Assembly: GCF_016127915.1 (NCBI RefSeq)
Contig: NZ_CP066059.1
Location: 372,001 to 436,000, forward strand
From: Streptococcus oralis
Lineage (GTDB): Bacteria; Bacillota; Bacilli; Lactobacillales; Streptococcaceae
DNA: 64,000 nt
Direction: 5' to 3'
Below are positions 1 through 8,324 of this stretch, piece by piece. Every line of letters starts with the position of its first letter. Within the stretch, counting starts at the first letter, position 1. The notes under the pieces were generated by a model. It saw only the letters and a program-made list of their open reading frames with translations, was not told the DNA's origin and did not search any database. Position numbers and translations under genes: made by a program.

Positions 1-203
1 GCCGCATTGATACGAGTGATCCACAATTTACGGAAGTCACGTTTTTTCTGACGACGGTCACGGTATGCATAGTAGTAAGAGTTCATTACTTGTTCTTTTG
101 CAGTACGGAACAAGATGTGTTTAGCTCCATAGTAACCTTTTGCTAATTTAAGAATACGTTTACGACGTTTGCGTGATACAACGCCACCTTTAACACGTGC
201 CAT
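1..203 (-). CDS. rplT: 50S ribosomal protein L20 (3' part missing)
   Basis: N-terminal part of ribosomal protein L20, a 23S rRNA-binding assembly protein and, in Firmicutes, the autorepressor of the infC-rpmI-rplT operon. The start ATG is the complement of 201-203, preceded by an AGGAAAT-type ribosome binding site. The translated N-terminus is basic and matches L20 (MARVKGG..., then Arg/Lys-rich runs). It is the third gene of the operon, 51 bp after rpmI. The gene runs off the left edge, so its C-terminus is not visible. Confidence 0.93.
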
Positions 204-254
204 GTTTTATTTCCTCCAAATATTTCCTAGAATTGTTTACTTACTGTTAGGCTA

Positions 255-455
255 TTATTTCAAGCGAGTAAGCATTGCTTTGATACGTTTGAAATCTCCT
301 GAGTGCACCATAGATGCTTTACGAAGATGACGACGTTGTTTCTTAGTTTTTCCGTGGAAACGGTGAGAAGTGTAAGCACGGAAACGTTTAAGTCCACCAG
401 AACCTGTACGTTTGAAACGTTTAGCTGATGCGCGGTGTGTTTTTTGTTTTGGCAT
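255..455 (-). CDS. rpmI: 50S ribosomal protein L35
   Basis: Sixty-six residue, very basic ribosomal protein L35 of the large subunit. The N-terminus [20 protein letters not shown] and the C-terminal KAMLTRLK are diagnostic, and the length is normal for the family. A good ribosome binding site (AAGGAG) lies upstream of the ATG. It sits between infC and rplT in the conserved infC-rpmI-rplT operon, whose expression is expected to be controlled from the leader upstream of infC. Confidence 0.97.
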   Translation of the reverse strand: MPKQKTHRASAKRFKRTGSGGLKRFRAYTSHRFHGKTKKQRRHLRKASMVHSGDFKRIKAMLTRLK

Positions 456-487
456 GATTTTTTCTCCTTTATTTAACTTTCTGACAA

Positions 488-1009
488 TTATTTTTTGTCA
501 GTTGCTGGCGCCAACTGCATGAACATTTGGCGTCCATCCATCTTAGCTCGTTGTTCGATGATTGCAATATCTTGTGTTGCTTCAGCAAACTCGGCTAAAA
601 CTTTTGCACCAATCTCTTTATGGGTGATCATACGCCCTTTAAAGCGAATGGATACCTTAACTTTATTTCCTTTTTCAAGGAACTTGCGTGCATTGCGAAG
701 TTTTGTGTCAAAGTCACCCTTGTCAATAGTTGGACTCAGACGAACTTCTTTCACAGTAACAACACTTTGTTTTTTCCGTTGTTCTTTTTGCTTTTTCTGA
801 TACTCAAATTTGAACTTACCGTAGTCCATAATTTTAGCAACAGGTGGTTTTGCTTGGGGTTGAATCAATACTAAGTCAACATTTGCACTATCAGCCAATG
901 CTTGCGCTTCGCTGAGTGGCTTGATACCTAGCTGTTCTCCCTCAAGACCGATCAAGCGAACTTCACGTACACGAATTTCATCATTGATGAATAAGTCTTG
1001 CTTTGCTAT
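488..1009 (-). CDS. infC: translation initiation factor IF-3, probable ATA start
   Basis: IF-3 binds the 30S subunit, checks the start codon and prevents premature 50S joining. The protein has the usual N-domain ([13 protein letters not shown]), the linker with [11 protein letters not shown], and the C-domain with [11 protein letters not shown], ending LAPATDKK. The reading frame is open up to 1075, but that stretch contains a hairpin-plus-U-run terminator, so the real start must lie downstream of it. The best match is ATA at 1009-1007: it is preceded by AGAGGTG at six-base spacing and gives a protein aligning with B. subtilis IF-3, which starts at AUU. Alternatives are GTG at 1018 and TTG at 1045, neither with a well-placed ribosome binding site. 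Rare starts in infC are a known self-regulation device; the exact start here is my inference. Confidence 0.9.
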   Translation of the reverse strand: MAKQDLFINDEIRVREVRLIGLEGEQLGIKPLSEAQALADSANVDLVLIQPQAKPPVAKIMDYGKFKFEYQKKQKEQRKKQSVVTVKEVRLSPTIDKGDFDTKLRNARKFLEKGNKVKVSIRFKGRMITHKEIGAKVLAEFAEATQDIAIIEQRAKMDGRQMFMQLAPATDKK

Positions 1010-1167
1010 GGTTTTCACCTCTTTTTTATTATTAGAGAAAAACAATAGCGGACTCGTAATAATACAAGCCCGCACGTTATGATAGCGTTTCTTAGAAACT
1101 TTTCATCCGTAGGGCCAGGCAACTTGATGTCACAAGGCGAGAAGCTCTCACTTCTGCTTTTCTCAAC
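1010..1167 (-). ncRNA. L20-type leader of the infC-rpmI-rplT operon
   Basis: About 160 nt of untranslated leader lie between the promoter (1174-1202) and the infC start. It ends in a rho-independent terminator just before the coding region (separate entry). This layout is that of the Firmicutes L20 leader, where L20 binding favours the terminator. Only the terminator and position are seen; the L20-binding fold itself was not modelled. Confidence 0.7.
1041..1073 (-). terminator. attenuator terminator in the infC leader
   Basis: On the minus strand a 10-bp stem (GCGGGCUUGU pairing with ACGAGUCCGC, with G-U pairs) and a six-base loop AUUAUU are followed by UAUUGUUUUU. It sits between promoter and infC, so it should work as a regulated terminator rather than an operon end. 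Confidence 0.8.
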
Positions 1168-1173
1168 TTTTAT

Positions 1174-1202
1174 ATGATACCAAGTTTTCTATCCCTTGTC
1201 AA
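1174..1202 (-). promoter_or_regulatory. sigma-A promoter of infC-rpmI-rplT
   Basis: Minus strand: -35 TTGACA (1202-1197), 17-bp spacer, -10 TATCAT (1179-1174). Transcription should start near 1167, giving a leader of about 160 nt. Confidence 0.85.
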
Positions 1203-1257
1203 GATAAAAAGTCATTTTTTCGAAAAACTTTCTGTTTTCTTCTTGATTTTTCCGCAT

Positions 1258-1286
1258 CAAAAAGAGAGAACCATTCCGGTTCCCTC
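1258..1286 (-). terminator. terminator after the ABC exporter operon
   Basis: Minus strand stem GAGGGAACC / GGTTCTCTC with loop GGAAT, followed by TTTTT. It lies 40 bp past the stop of the permease gene. Confidence 0.8.
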
Positions 1287-1324
1287 CCTGTGTTAGTTTT
1301 TTCCTTAGCTTCCCTATAGGAATG

Positions 1325-2509
1325 CTAAGATCTATTAACAACTTCCTTTTTACGTGAACTTCCCCATCTTTCAATAAATAGAATCCCCACTAACAAAAGG
1401 ATAATCAGGCAAGGAAGTAAGATCATCCCCATGCTCCAATTTAGATTGACATTATCAATTTGTTTAGGTAATCTTCCAGATAAAATCTCTACTGAACGCA
1501 AGTAAGTAAAGGGAATCAGATGGGCAATACTCTGAAGAGGCTGAATCGTTTGAATGCCAAACAATAAGCCAACAATTCCAATGAGTGAAAGAAAGAGGAC
1601 AGGCATTTTTTGCTTAAAAAAGTAAGCAATCAAATACACAACTTCTACAATGACGATAAAGGCTAAGAAAACTAATAACAAGCCAGGAAATAATACATCT
1701 TGTATCTTTCCAATAGTTACCTCTTGATTCGTTAAGCTATAAATCGGGTAGGGATAATCTAACTGCCCAAAACCACCTATCAGACTTCCCACTAGAAAAG
1801 AAAAGCCGCTGATTCCGATAAATAGCACGGTTACGTAGCTCACCCCAACTCCCAGAGAGGACATGGCAAATGTCACTTTTGAAAAAGGATATAACTGAGC
1901 TGTATCGAGATTATTTTGATATCTTTCTGCGAACAGTTGTGTTAGCATAAAAATAATACCAATCACAAACAAGGTTGGGATGATAGCCTCTAAAATCCAG
2001 ACAATCTGATCAATCCCGTGGGTCGGATATTCTAAATTGTGGGCTTTTATGTTCAAGGGATACAGGGCTTGGTAAGTCTTTCGTTCGCGGTCAACCGCCA
2101 TTTTTAAGTCAGAGCTAGAAGTCGGTTCCTTCGATACAATTTCATAACTCTTTTCCTCAGCTTGCCACTGCAAATAGTAGGCTTCTTTCCAGCGTCCTTC
2201 TTTTAACAAAGCCAGAATTTCTTTCTTTTGAGTCAAAAGATTTTTTTGTAAGTCTAAATTTTCTTTAGCAAATTGGTATTCCTCCGAGCTGGTGTCAGAC
2301 ATTTGGGAGAGTTTCGCTTCATTTTCATTGATAGCTCTCTCGTTGGCTGCAATACGAGTTTCCAACCGACTCTCCAAGCTGACTGAGTTTGCAGTCCGAC
2401 TATTGAAATAAAAGGTAACACCGAGTACAGATGCAAATAAAAGTAAGATAATCCAGTTTAAGCGACTTTTGAAAACTTTTTTCAATAAAAATAGACCAAC
2501 ATCTTTCAT
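1325..2509 (-). CDS. ABC transporter permease, ABC-2-like, exporter type
   Basis: Membrane subunit of a two-gene ABC exporter. The 394-residue protein has one N-terminal membrane segment (about residues 15-35), a long extracellular stretch rich in Glu/Lys/Gln (about 40-165), then about five further hydrophobic segments to the end. This is the ABC-2 permease pattern found with peptide, lantibiotic or bacteriocin export and self-protection systems. The ATG is preceded by GAGG. It follows the ATPase gene by 3 bp and shares its operon with a small secreted peptide gene. Substrate is not known; export of or immunity to that peptide is inferred from neighbourhood only. Confidence 0.75.
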   Translation of the reverse strand: MKDVGLFLLKKVFKSRLNWIILLLFASVLGVTFYFNSRTANSVSLESRLETRIAANERAINENEAKLSQMSDTSSEEYQFAKENLDLQKNLLTQKKEILALLKEGRWKEAYYLQWQAEEKSYEIVSKEPTSSSDLKMAVDRERKTYQALYPLNIKAHNLEYPTHGIDQIVWILEAIIPTLFVIGIIFMLTQLFAERYQNNLDTAQLYPFSKVTFAMSSLGVGVSYVTVLFIGISGFSFLVGSLIGGFGQLDYPYPIYSLTNQEVTIGKIQDVLFPGLLLVFLAFIVIVEVVYLIAYFFKQKMPVLFLSLIGIVGLLFGIQTIQPLQSIAHLIPFTYLRSVEILSGRLPKQIDNVNLNWSMGMILLPCLIILLLVGILFIERWGSSRKKEVVNRS

Positions 2510-2512
2510 AAA

Positions 2513-3100
2513 CTAAACCTCTTCTATCTGTCCCTGACGAATGGTTACGATGCGATCGCAAATCTCCACTAACTCCTCTTTGTAGTGGGAACTCAAAAGA
2601 ACCAGCTGCTCTTGTCTATTGATTTGTGCCAGCCTATCAAAAAACTTCTGTCGATAATACTCATCTAAGCCATTTGTAATCTCATCCATGAGCCAGCATT
2701 TCGCCTGACTGAGGAAATACATAGCAATCACTAAGCGTTGCTTCATCCCTAAGGAATACTTGCGGATAGGAAGGCTGATATAGTCAGACATTTCCCAGTA
2801 GGCGATTTCATCCCTCAAGTTCAGGTCTGACTTCCAGATGTTTTTTATAAGACGAAGGTAGTCCATCCCACTTAAGTTTCCATCCAGCCATTCAACGCTC
2901 TCATAATAAAACAAAGAAGGAGGGGCTGCGATATGTCCACTACTAAGGGGAAGCAACTTGCTAATAGCTCGGAACAGGGTCGTCTTTCCAGAGCCATTGA
3001 TAGCAAGAAGGCCATAAATCTTACCTTTTTTAAAGGTGAAATCCGCATCTTGCAAGATGACTTGTCGCGTTTTTAAGGTAACATGAGTAAGATTTAACAT
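2513..3100 (-). CDS. ABC transporter ATP-binding protein, short
   Basis: ATPase subunit paired with the permease at 1325-2509. Walker A is AINGSGKTT (about residue 33), the signature is SLGMKQR, Walker B is CWLMDEITNGLD and the switch histidine is in SSHYKEE. At 195 residues it is a compact ABC domain without any accessory domain. The ribosome binding site GGAGGG is strong. It is the middle gene of a three-gene operon that starts with a secreted peptide gene. Confidence 0.88.
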   Translation of the reverse strand: MLNLTHVTLKTRQVILQDADFTFKKGKIYGLLAINGSGKTTLFRAISKLLPLSSGHIAAPPSLFYYESVEWLDGNLSGMDYLRLIKNIWKSDLNLRDEIAYWEMSDYISLPIRKYSLGMKQRLVIAMYFLSQAKCWLMDEITNGLDEYYRQKFFDRLAQINRQEQLVLLSSHYKEELVEICDRIVTIRQGQIEEV

Positions 3101-3132
3101 ATTCAGCCCTCCTTTTTCTCACTCTTTAACGA

Positions 3133-3396
3133 TTAATAACCTCCGCTGTAGTAGTTTATGACTTCATAACGATCGTAATTCCAACCACTATCAACTTTAT
3201 ACTCAGAATAGCCTTCATAACGAGACCATGACGGAATCCAAGCATATTGATGGTCGTGATAGTTGGTACTATATTCCCAAACAGTATTCCAATCATACCT
3301 GTAACTTTTAGTGACTGTCACAGCAGATACACTGGACTGAAAAAGACCAATAGATAACAAACTAGCTAATAAAGCGACTTTTGCTGATTTTTTCAT
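3133..3396 (-). CDS. small secreted Tyr/Trp-rich peptide, possibly lactococcin-972-like
   Basis: Eighty-seven residue precursor with a signal peptide (MKKSAKVALLASLLSIGLF, cleavage likely after SVSA) and a mature part of about 60 residues unusually rich in Tyr, Trp, His and Ser, ending NYYSGGY and lacking Cys. The start is taken at the ATG at 3396, which has GAGG eight bases upstream; the in-frame GTG at 3405 has no such site. The mature pattern (W..STNYHD) faintly recalls lactococcin 972 bacteriocins, which also travel with ABC transporters, but I could not verify family membership. First gene of the operon with the ABC exporter. Confidence 0.7.
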   Translation of the reverse strand: MKKSAKVALLASLLSIGLFQSSVSAVTVTKSYRYDWNTVWEYSTNYHDHQYAWIPSWSRYEGYSEYKVDSGWNYDRYEVINYYSGGY

Positions 3397-3425
3397 GGTT
3401 TTCACCTCATTAATATATTTACTTT

Positions 3426-3439
3426 CGAAAGCGCTTTAA
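3426..3439. promoter_or_regulatory. cre-like CcpA operator at the peptide promoter
   Basis: CGAAAGCGCTTTAA (forward strand) matches 12 of 14 positions of the catabolite-responsive element and is almost palindromic. It overlaps the expected transcription start just downstream of the -10 box, a typical repressing position. Confidence 0.6.
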
Positions 3440-3467
3440 TTATATCATTTTTCCCTGTATTATGCAA
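3439..3467 (-). promoter_or_regulatory. promoter of the peptide-ABC operon
   Basis: Minus strand: -35 TTGCAT (3467-3462), 17-bp spacer, -10 TATAAT (3444-3439). Confidence 0.75.
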
Positions 3468-3509
3468 CAGATTTTGAGTCTATTTCACTAATATTTAACA
3501 TTTTTCTTC

Positions 3510-5750
3510 CTAACGAACACTTTCCATTCGCCAACTATTCCACCCTTTAAAGCGGATAGCCCCTTGCTGGTCAGTTCGGTAAATCTTACTCTTGATGGTT
3601 TCTAGTCGAGTCAAGGTTTCCTGATGGGGGAGTTTCGCAAGATTGTTTTTTCCAACTGAGATGAGAGTAATTTCTGGTTTGAGGTTTTCTAGGAAAGCTG
3701 GATTGGATGAGGTTTTAGCACCATGCTGGCCTGCTTTCAAGACCTCCACCTCTAGGTCAGGGTATTGCTTCAGCAAGTCTTTCTCTCCCTTCTCTTTCAA
3801 ATTTCCTGTGAAGAGAAAGTGCTTATCCAAAAGTTTTCCATAAAGAACCAGGGAACCATCACGATCATCATCTCCAATCTGCCTTGGAGATAGGACTTCT
3901 AACTGACTCCCAAAAATCGGCAAGTTCTCCCCTACTGTTACACTGCGCACCTTGGTTTGGCTTGCTTCTAATTCTGCTACAAATTCCTTCTGTGTCAGAC
4001 TTCCTTTTGATACTAAAATCTCCCCAACATGGAAAGCCTTGGTCACCTCTAGTAAATCTCCAACATGCTCCTTGTCTGTATTGGTCAAAATCAGCTGGTC
4101 AATCTTGTCTACTCCTCGACTTTTAAGATAGGGAATCAAGGTTCTCTGAGCATTGCTGGTCGTCACCTTTTCTTGCCAAACCCCGATTTTCTTACTAGCT
4201 TCTACCTTACCACCAACATCTATGAGAATAGTTTTACTAGTTACATCCCGTAGGAAAATACTTTCTCCTTGCCCAACATCCAGCATGGTAATTTCATTTT
4301 CAAGTGGATGCTTGGTCAGGAAAAAGAGACACACAATAAAGAGACTAAATCCTGCTAGTCTTTTAATGTTTTTCCTCATGTCATAGACTAAGGCTAATGA
4401 AACTAACAGTAGAATCAACAGCCATGCGTTGGGTTGACCAAAGACCAGAGGCCTGCTTGCCAGCTGCGATACCAAGCGAATGACGCCCTCTAACCACTCA
4501 AAGACAAAGTTAAACTGAGTGACTGGGTAAACAAAAGACAGAATGAATAAGATGGACAAAAGCGGTAAGAATACCACATCAAACAGAAAGGAAAAAACAA
4601 AGGTCAAAAGAATAGACCAAGGCTGAAATTCTGCAAAATAGAAGGATAGAATGGGCAATATTCCCAAAGAAATGACCAAACTTTCTCTGGCAACAGCCTT
4701 GAGCCCCTCCCCTTCTTTGCTTGTCATGGTCAAGATAAAAGCATAGGCGCAGGACAAGACTCCTCCTGCAGTTAGGAAAAAGTTGGGCATAATGATAAAA
4801 AGGACAAGGATCGTCAAGGCAAAATTATCCAAACCTTTAACACCATGTTGGGCTAGTAACTTTTGCAAGAGACTGCGAATGACCGAAGCTGAAAATCCTG
4901 TCAGACCTGCATAGATAAGGGAAAAGGGATAGGTCAGCCACTTCAACTTTTCTTGGGTCAAGCCCAATCGTAAGAGGAGTTTCTTAAAGGCATCCATAAA
5001 GAAGCCCACCTGCATACCCGACAAGGCAAAGAGATGGATAATTCCAAGACTGGAATAGAGCTCATTCATCTCCTCAAAGTCCGTGTCCAAATGTCCTAAA
5101 AGAAGACCTGTCATATAGTTGCGCATAGGATCTGGAAAGTGCGTCTTTATCCAAACTACAGCCTTTCGACGTAAACTGGACAGATTTTCTCCTATATCCC
5201 AACTGCTAACCTGTTTAAGTGACTGGATGTTCTTGATAGTCAATGTCTGGTAAATCCCTTGAGTCTTTAGATAGGCTTGATAGTCAAATCCACCAAAATT
5301 CCTCTGACCTTCAGGCTCTGAAAGTTTTCCTTCTAGTTCTATCTCATGAAGGTCTGTCAAGGCTTGAAATTGCTCTTTCTCCTCCTCGGACTGGAGTTTA
5401 TAGTAAACTTGGAAGGTGCGGCCGTCAGCCTTGCCCCGAAAGGACAGACTATCTCCATTGACTTTGATAGTATCTGGTAAAATCCGTACCTTCTCAACAG
5501 AATCCACTAACTTTTGACTAACTTGTGTCTGTTGCCAATTTTGAAACAGAAACCAAAATCCAAAAACTCCACAAATCGCTAGAACTTTTCCAGCCGATTT
5601 CCAAGGAAATTGGAAAAAGAGACAGACAAGCAAAAAAACAAAACCTAGCAGTGCGAGATAGGACGCTCCAAAAATGGCATAGTAAAGCCAGAGTAACAGA
5701 AAACTCAGATAGATTAGGGGGATAGGGGAATTCTTAATCCACTGTGACAT
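3510..5750 (-). CDS. comEC: competence DNA channel protein ComEC
   Basis: Membrane channel that carries single-stranded transforming DNA into the cell (CelB in pneumococcal naming). The 746-residue protein has N-terminal membrane segments, an extracellular OB-like part (about 85-200), the ComEC competence domain with many membrane helices (about 215-480, LLGHLDTDFEEMNELYSSLG then ALSGMQVG), and a C-terminal metallo-beta-lactamase-like domain starting at MLDVGQGESIFLRD. In that domain the canonical HxHxDH is degenerate (TNTDKEHVGD). It overlaps comEA by 17 bp, so the two are co-translated. Confidence 0.96.
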   Translation of the reverse strand: MSQWIKNSPIPLIYLSFLLLWLYYAIFGASYLALLGFVFLLVCLFFQFPWKSAGKVLAICGVFGFWFLFQNWQQTQVSQKLVDSVEKVRILPDTIKVNGDSLSFRGKADGRTFQVYYKLQSEEEKEQFQALTDLHEIELEGKLSEPEGQRNFGGFDYQAYLKTQGIYQTLTIKNIQSLKQVSSWDIGENLSSLRRKAVVWIKTHFPDPMRNYMTGLLLGHLDTDFEEMNELYSSLGIIHLFALSGMQVGFFMDAFKKLLLRLGLTQEKLKWLTYPFSLIYAGLTGFSASVIRSLLQKLLAQHGVKGLDNFALTILVLFIIMPNFFLTAGGVLSCAYAFILTMTSKEGEGLKAVARESLVISLGILPILSFYFAEFQPWSILLTFVFSFLFDVVFLPLLSILFILSFVYPVTQFNFVFEWLEGVIRLVSQLASRPLVFGQPNAWLLILLLVSLALVYDMRKNIKRLAGFSLFIVCLFFLTKHPLENEITMLDVGQGESIFLRDVTSKTILIDVGGKVEASKKIGVWQEKVTTSNAQRTLIPYLKSRGVDKIDQLILTNTDKEHVGDLLEVTKAFHVGEILVSKGSLTQKEFVAELEASQTKVRSVTVGENLPIFGSQLEVLSPRQIGDDDRDGSLVLYGKLLDKHFLFTGNLKEKGEKDLLKQYPDLEVEVLKAGQHGAKTSSNPAFLENLKPEITLISVGKNNLAKLPHQETLTRLETIKSKIYRTDQQGAIRFKGWNSWRMESVR

Positions 5751-6384
5751 AATCTTTTAGCTTTTCTATGGTCTTAGCGCCAATACCAGAGACTTTCTTT
5801 AATTCATCTACCGACTTGAATTTGCCATTTGCCTCACGATGATCAATAATATCCTGGGCTCGTTTGCCACCCAGTCCCTTGACCTGCTTGAGTTCTTCCA
5901 GACTAGCTTTATTGAGGTTGACCTTCTTTTCTTTACTTGTCGAGGGAGTCGTTCCAGAGGCAACCTGCTGACTAGCTGATTCTTCCCCCTTAGTTTGAAC
6001 ATAGACAAGAGCCTCGTCACTGACTTTCTGAGCGAGATTGAGCGACTTACTATCTGCCTCCTCTGTCAAGCCACCAGCTTTCTGAACGGCATCATGAACA
6101 CGACTGCCTACTGGCAAATCATAAATCCCTGGCGATTTAACGGCACCTTTGACATCCACTGTAATTAGATCTTGTTCAGGAGATTCTTCTTTTTCCTCCT
6201 TCTTCACTTCTTTTTCAGACGATGAATCCTTTGAAACGGCTGCAACTTCAGCCTGCAAATTCGTTTCTTTCACAGATGTTTGTGAACTTGGCTTTAGCAG
6301 GAAAAAGCCACCTAAGGCCAGACCCAAACAAGCACAGATGACAATGATTTTATACTCTTTGATTTTCTCGATAATTGCTTCCAT
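5734..6384 (-). CDS. comEA: competence DNA receptor ComEA
   Basis: Membrane-anchored double-stranded DNA receptor for transformation (CelA). The 216-residue protein has one N-terminal membrane anchor (IIVICACLGLALGGFFLL), a Ser/Glu/Lys-rich linker, an SLBB-type domain (ITVDVKGAVKSPGIYDLP), and two helix-hairpin-helix DNA-binding motifs at the C-terminus (LEELKQVKGLGGKRAQDII and VDELKKVSGIGAKTIEKL). It heads the operon with comEC and has a competence box upstream. Confidence 0.96.
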   Translation of the reverse strand: MEAIIEKIKEYKIIVICACLGLALGGFFLLKPSSQTSVKETNLQAEVAAVSKDSSSEKEVKKEEKEESPEQDLITVDVKGAVKSPGIYDLPVGSRVHDAVQKAGGLTEEADSKSLNLAQKVSDEALVYVQTKGEESASQQVASGTTPSTSKEKKVNLNKASLEELKQVKGLGGKRAQDIIDHREANGKFKSVDELKKVSGIGAKTIEKLKDYVTVD

Positions 6385-6403
6385 ATTTTCTCCTCTCTTA
6401 AGT

Positions 6404-6411
6404 TATTCGCA
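6404..6411 (-). promoter_or_regulatory. competence (cin/com) box of comEA-comEC
   Basis: Minus strand TGCGAATA matches seven of eight bases of the streptococcal ComX box TACGAATA, 20 bp before the comEA ATG, with T-rich sequence upstream. Late competence genes carry this box instead of a sigma-A -10. Confidence 0.75.
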
Positions 6412-6418
6412 AGAGAAA

Positions 6419-6449
6419 GAAAAAACAGTCGAAAATTTCTTTTCAACTG
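6419..6449 (-). terminator. terminator after the acetyltransferase gene
   Basis: Minus strand stem CAGTTGAAAA / TTTTCGACTG with loop GAAA, followed by TTTTTT. It separates the acetyltransferase from comEA-comEC. Confidence 0.8.
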
Positions 6450-6450
6450 C

Positions 6451-7020
6451 TTATTTATTTGCAAAATAGTCTTCCTTAGTCAAGACATAATGAACTCTTG
6501 TGACAATTCGACCTGGTTCTTTATTATCCATTCTGGCATATGGTTCTTGGTGGGAAAAGCGCATACCTGATTTCTCCATGACCTTGCCAGATGCGGGATT
6601 GTCTTTGTCGTGAAGAGCAGTCAACTTGTTCATTCCAATCTTCTCAAAAGCCAGTTCAATCACGGCACGATTGGCTTCTGTCGTCAATCCTTGATTCCAA
6701 TACTTTTGGTTGATAATGTAACCAATAGCTGCTTTTTTGAGAATGGGGTCAATCTTGTGCAAATCAATAGTTCCGATAAACTGACCATTGCTTTTTAGTT
6801 CGATTCCCCACCGTCCCAAGGGATTGGTTAAGTAGAACTGAGCGATGTTGTTCTTGGTTTCTTCTAAGCTTTGATTTGTTGGAAAAGTGTAGCGTGTCTT
6901 TTCTCTGTCTGAAGCATACTCAAACATAGCTTCTGCATCATCCAAGGTTACAGGTCGGAGCAATAAACGCTTCGTTTCTATAGATGGATACTGGGTAAAT
7001 ATCACAAATATTGATTCCAT
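6451..7020 (-). CDS. GNAT-family N-acetyltransferase (RimJ/RimL-like)
   Basis: Acetyl-CoA dependent acetyltransferase of 189 residues. It has the RimJ/RimL-type start (ETKRLLLRPVTLDDAEAMF), the motif IGYIINQKYWNQGLTTEANR for acetyl-CoA binding, and NPASGKVMEKSGM near the end. Substrate unknown; relatives modify ribosomal proteins or small amines. The ATG has GGAGGG seven bases upstream. It is a single-gene unit with its own terminator, divergent from ald. Confidence 0.85.
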   Translation of the reverse strand: MESIFVIFTQYPSIETKRLLLRPVTLDDAEAMFEYASDREKTRYTFPTNQSLEETKNNIAQFYLTNPLGRWGIELKSNGQFIGTIDLHKIDPILKKAAIGYIINQKYWNQGLTTEANRAVIELAFEKIGMNKLTALHDKDNPASGKVMEKSGMRFSHQEPYARMDNKEPGRIVTRVHYVLTKEDYFANK

Positions 7021-7088
7021 ACTTTTCCCTCCATTAGAGCTTGATTCTCACTAGTCTAGCATAAATAAATTTGGATGACAAGTTTTTC

Positions 7089-7117
7089 TTGATTTTTGAA
7101 GCGGTTTCATATACAAT
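7089..7117 (+). promoter_or_regulatory. ald promoter with cre-like spacer
   Basis: -35 TTGATT (7089-7094), 17-bp spacer, -10 TACAAT (7112-7117). The spacer contains TTGAAGCGGTTTCA (7096-7109), which resembles a CcpA operator, so carbon catabolite control is possible. Confidence 0.65.
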
Positions 7118-7196
7118 AAAACCATCACATTTTTGATTTATGAACCGAAATGTGACAACTAAAACAATCCCGTCAATTGAAAGGTAGGTTATCTCT

Positions 7197-8309
7197 ATGT
7201 TAATCGGAATCCCAAAAGAAATTAAAAATAACGAAAACCGCGTTGCCCTAACTCCTGCTGGCGTCCATAGTTTAGTCAGCCGTGGACATCGTGTCCTCAT
7301 CGAAACAAATGCTGGTCTCGGTTCAGGATTTACTGATGCTGACTATCAAAAGCAAGGAGCTGAGATTGTCGTAACTGCTGCTGAAGCCTGGGCTGCCGAG
7401 TTGGTCGTGAAAGTAAAAGAACCACTAGCTTCTGAATATGCTTATTTGCGCGACGATCTTCTCCTCTTCACCTACTTGCACATGGCTGCTGCTCCAGAAT
7501 TAGCAGATGCTATGCTAGTAGCCAAAACAACAGGAATTGCCTATGAAACTGTCCGTGATAATCAAGGTCAGTTACCACTCCTCGTTCCTATGAGTGAAGT
7601 TGCTGGTCGTATGGCGGTTCAAATCGGAGCTCACTTCCTTACCAAACAAGCTGGTGGCTCTGGTGTTCTACTTGGTGGTGTACCAGGTGTTCCAAAAGGA
7701 AAAGTAACCATCATCGGTGGCGGTGTCGTCGGGACACATGCTGCCCGCATCGCCCTTGGACTTGGTGCCCAAGTAACTATTTTAGATATCAGTGCTAAAC
7801 GTCTCTCAGTGTTAGAGGAAATCTTTGGGAACCAAATCCAAACTCTTATGTCAAATTCTTTCAACATTGAGGCAAGCGTGAGAGATGCTGATGTGGTAAT
7901 TGGAGCGGTTCTCATCCCAGGTGCCAAAGCACCAAAATTGGTGACAGATGAGATGGTCAAACAAATGCGTCCAGGATCTGTCATCGTTGACGTTGCTGTT
8001 GACCAAGGTGGTGTTATCGAGACAGCTGACCGTGTGACAACGCACGATGAACCTGTCTATGAAAAACATGGTGTTCTCCACTATGCCGTTGCCAATATTC
8101 CTGGTGCGGTCGCCCGTACTTCTACTATCGCCCTAACCAATGTCACTCTTCCTTATATCGAAGCATTGGCTGACAAAGGATTCGCACAAGCAATTGCTGA
8201 AGATGAGGGCTTGCGTCAAGGGGTGACCACTTATCAAGGTTACTTGACCAGCCTCCCAGTTGCTCAAGGTCTCGATAAAGATCACACGTCAATCGACGAA
8301 CTTGTTTAA
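7197..8309 (+). CDS. ald: alanine dehydrogenase
   Basis: NAD-dependent oxidative deamination of L-alanine to pyruvate and ammonia. The 370-residue protein is full length: N-terminal [20 protein letters not shown], Rossmann motif [20 protein letters not shown] (about 170-190) and the conserved DVAVDQGG segment. Known pneumococcal genomes can carry a broken copy; here the frame is intact. It stands alone, divergent from the acetyltransferase gene, and is followed directly by an IS200-like element whose first hairpin may double as its terminator. Confidence 0.96.
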   Translation: MLIGIPKEIKNNENRVALTPAGVHSLVSRGHRVLIETNAGLGSGFTDADYQKQGAEIVVTAAEAWAAELVVKVKEPLASEYAYLRDDLLLFTYLHMAAAPELADAMLVAKTTGIAYETVRDNQGQLPLLVPMSEVAGRMAVQIGAHFLTKQAGGSGVLLGGVPGVPKGKVTIIGGGVVGTHAARIALGLGAQVTILDISAKRLSVLEEIFGNQIQTLMSNSFNIEASVRDADVVIGAVLIPGAKAPKLVTDEMVKQMRPGSVIVDVAVDQGGVIETADRVTTHDEPVYEKHGVLHYAVANIPGAVARTSTIALTNVTLPYIEALADKGFAQAIAEDEGLRQGVTTYQGYLTSLPVAQGLDKDHTSIDELV

Positions 8310-8324
8310 CAACAATCAGTCATT

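Noticed and set aside
1189..1374. Sixty-one codon frame after the ABC permease
   Set aside because: It overlaps the permease end, a terminator and the infC promoter; no family match or ribosome binding site.
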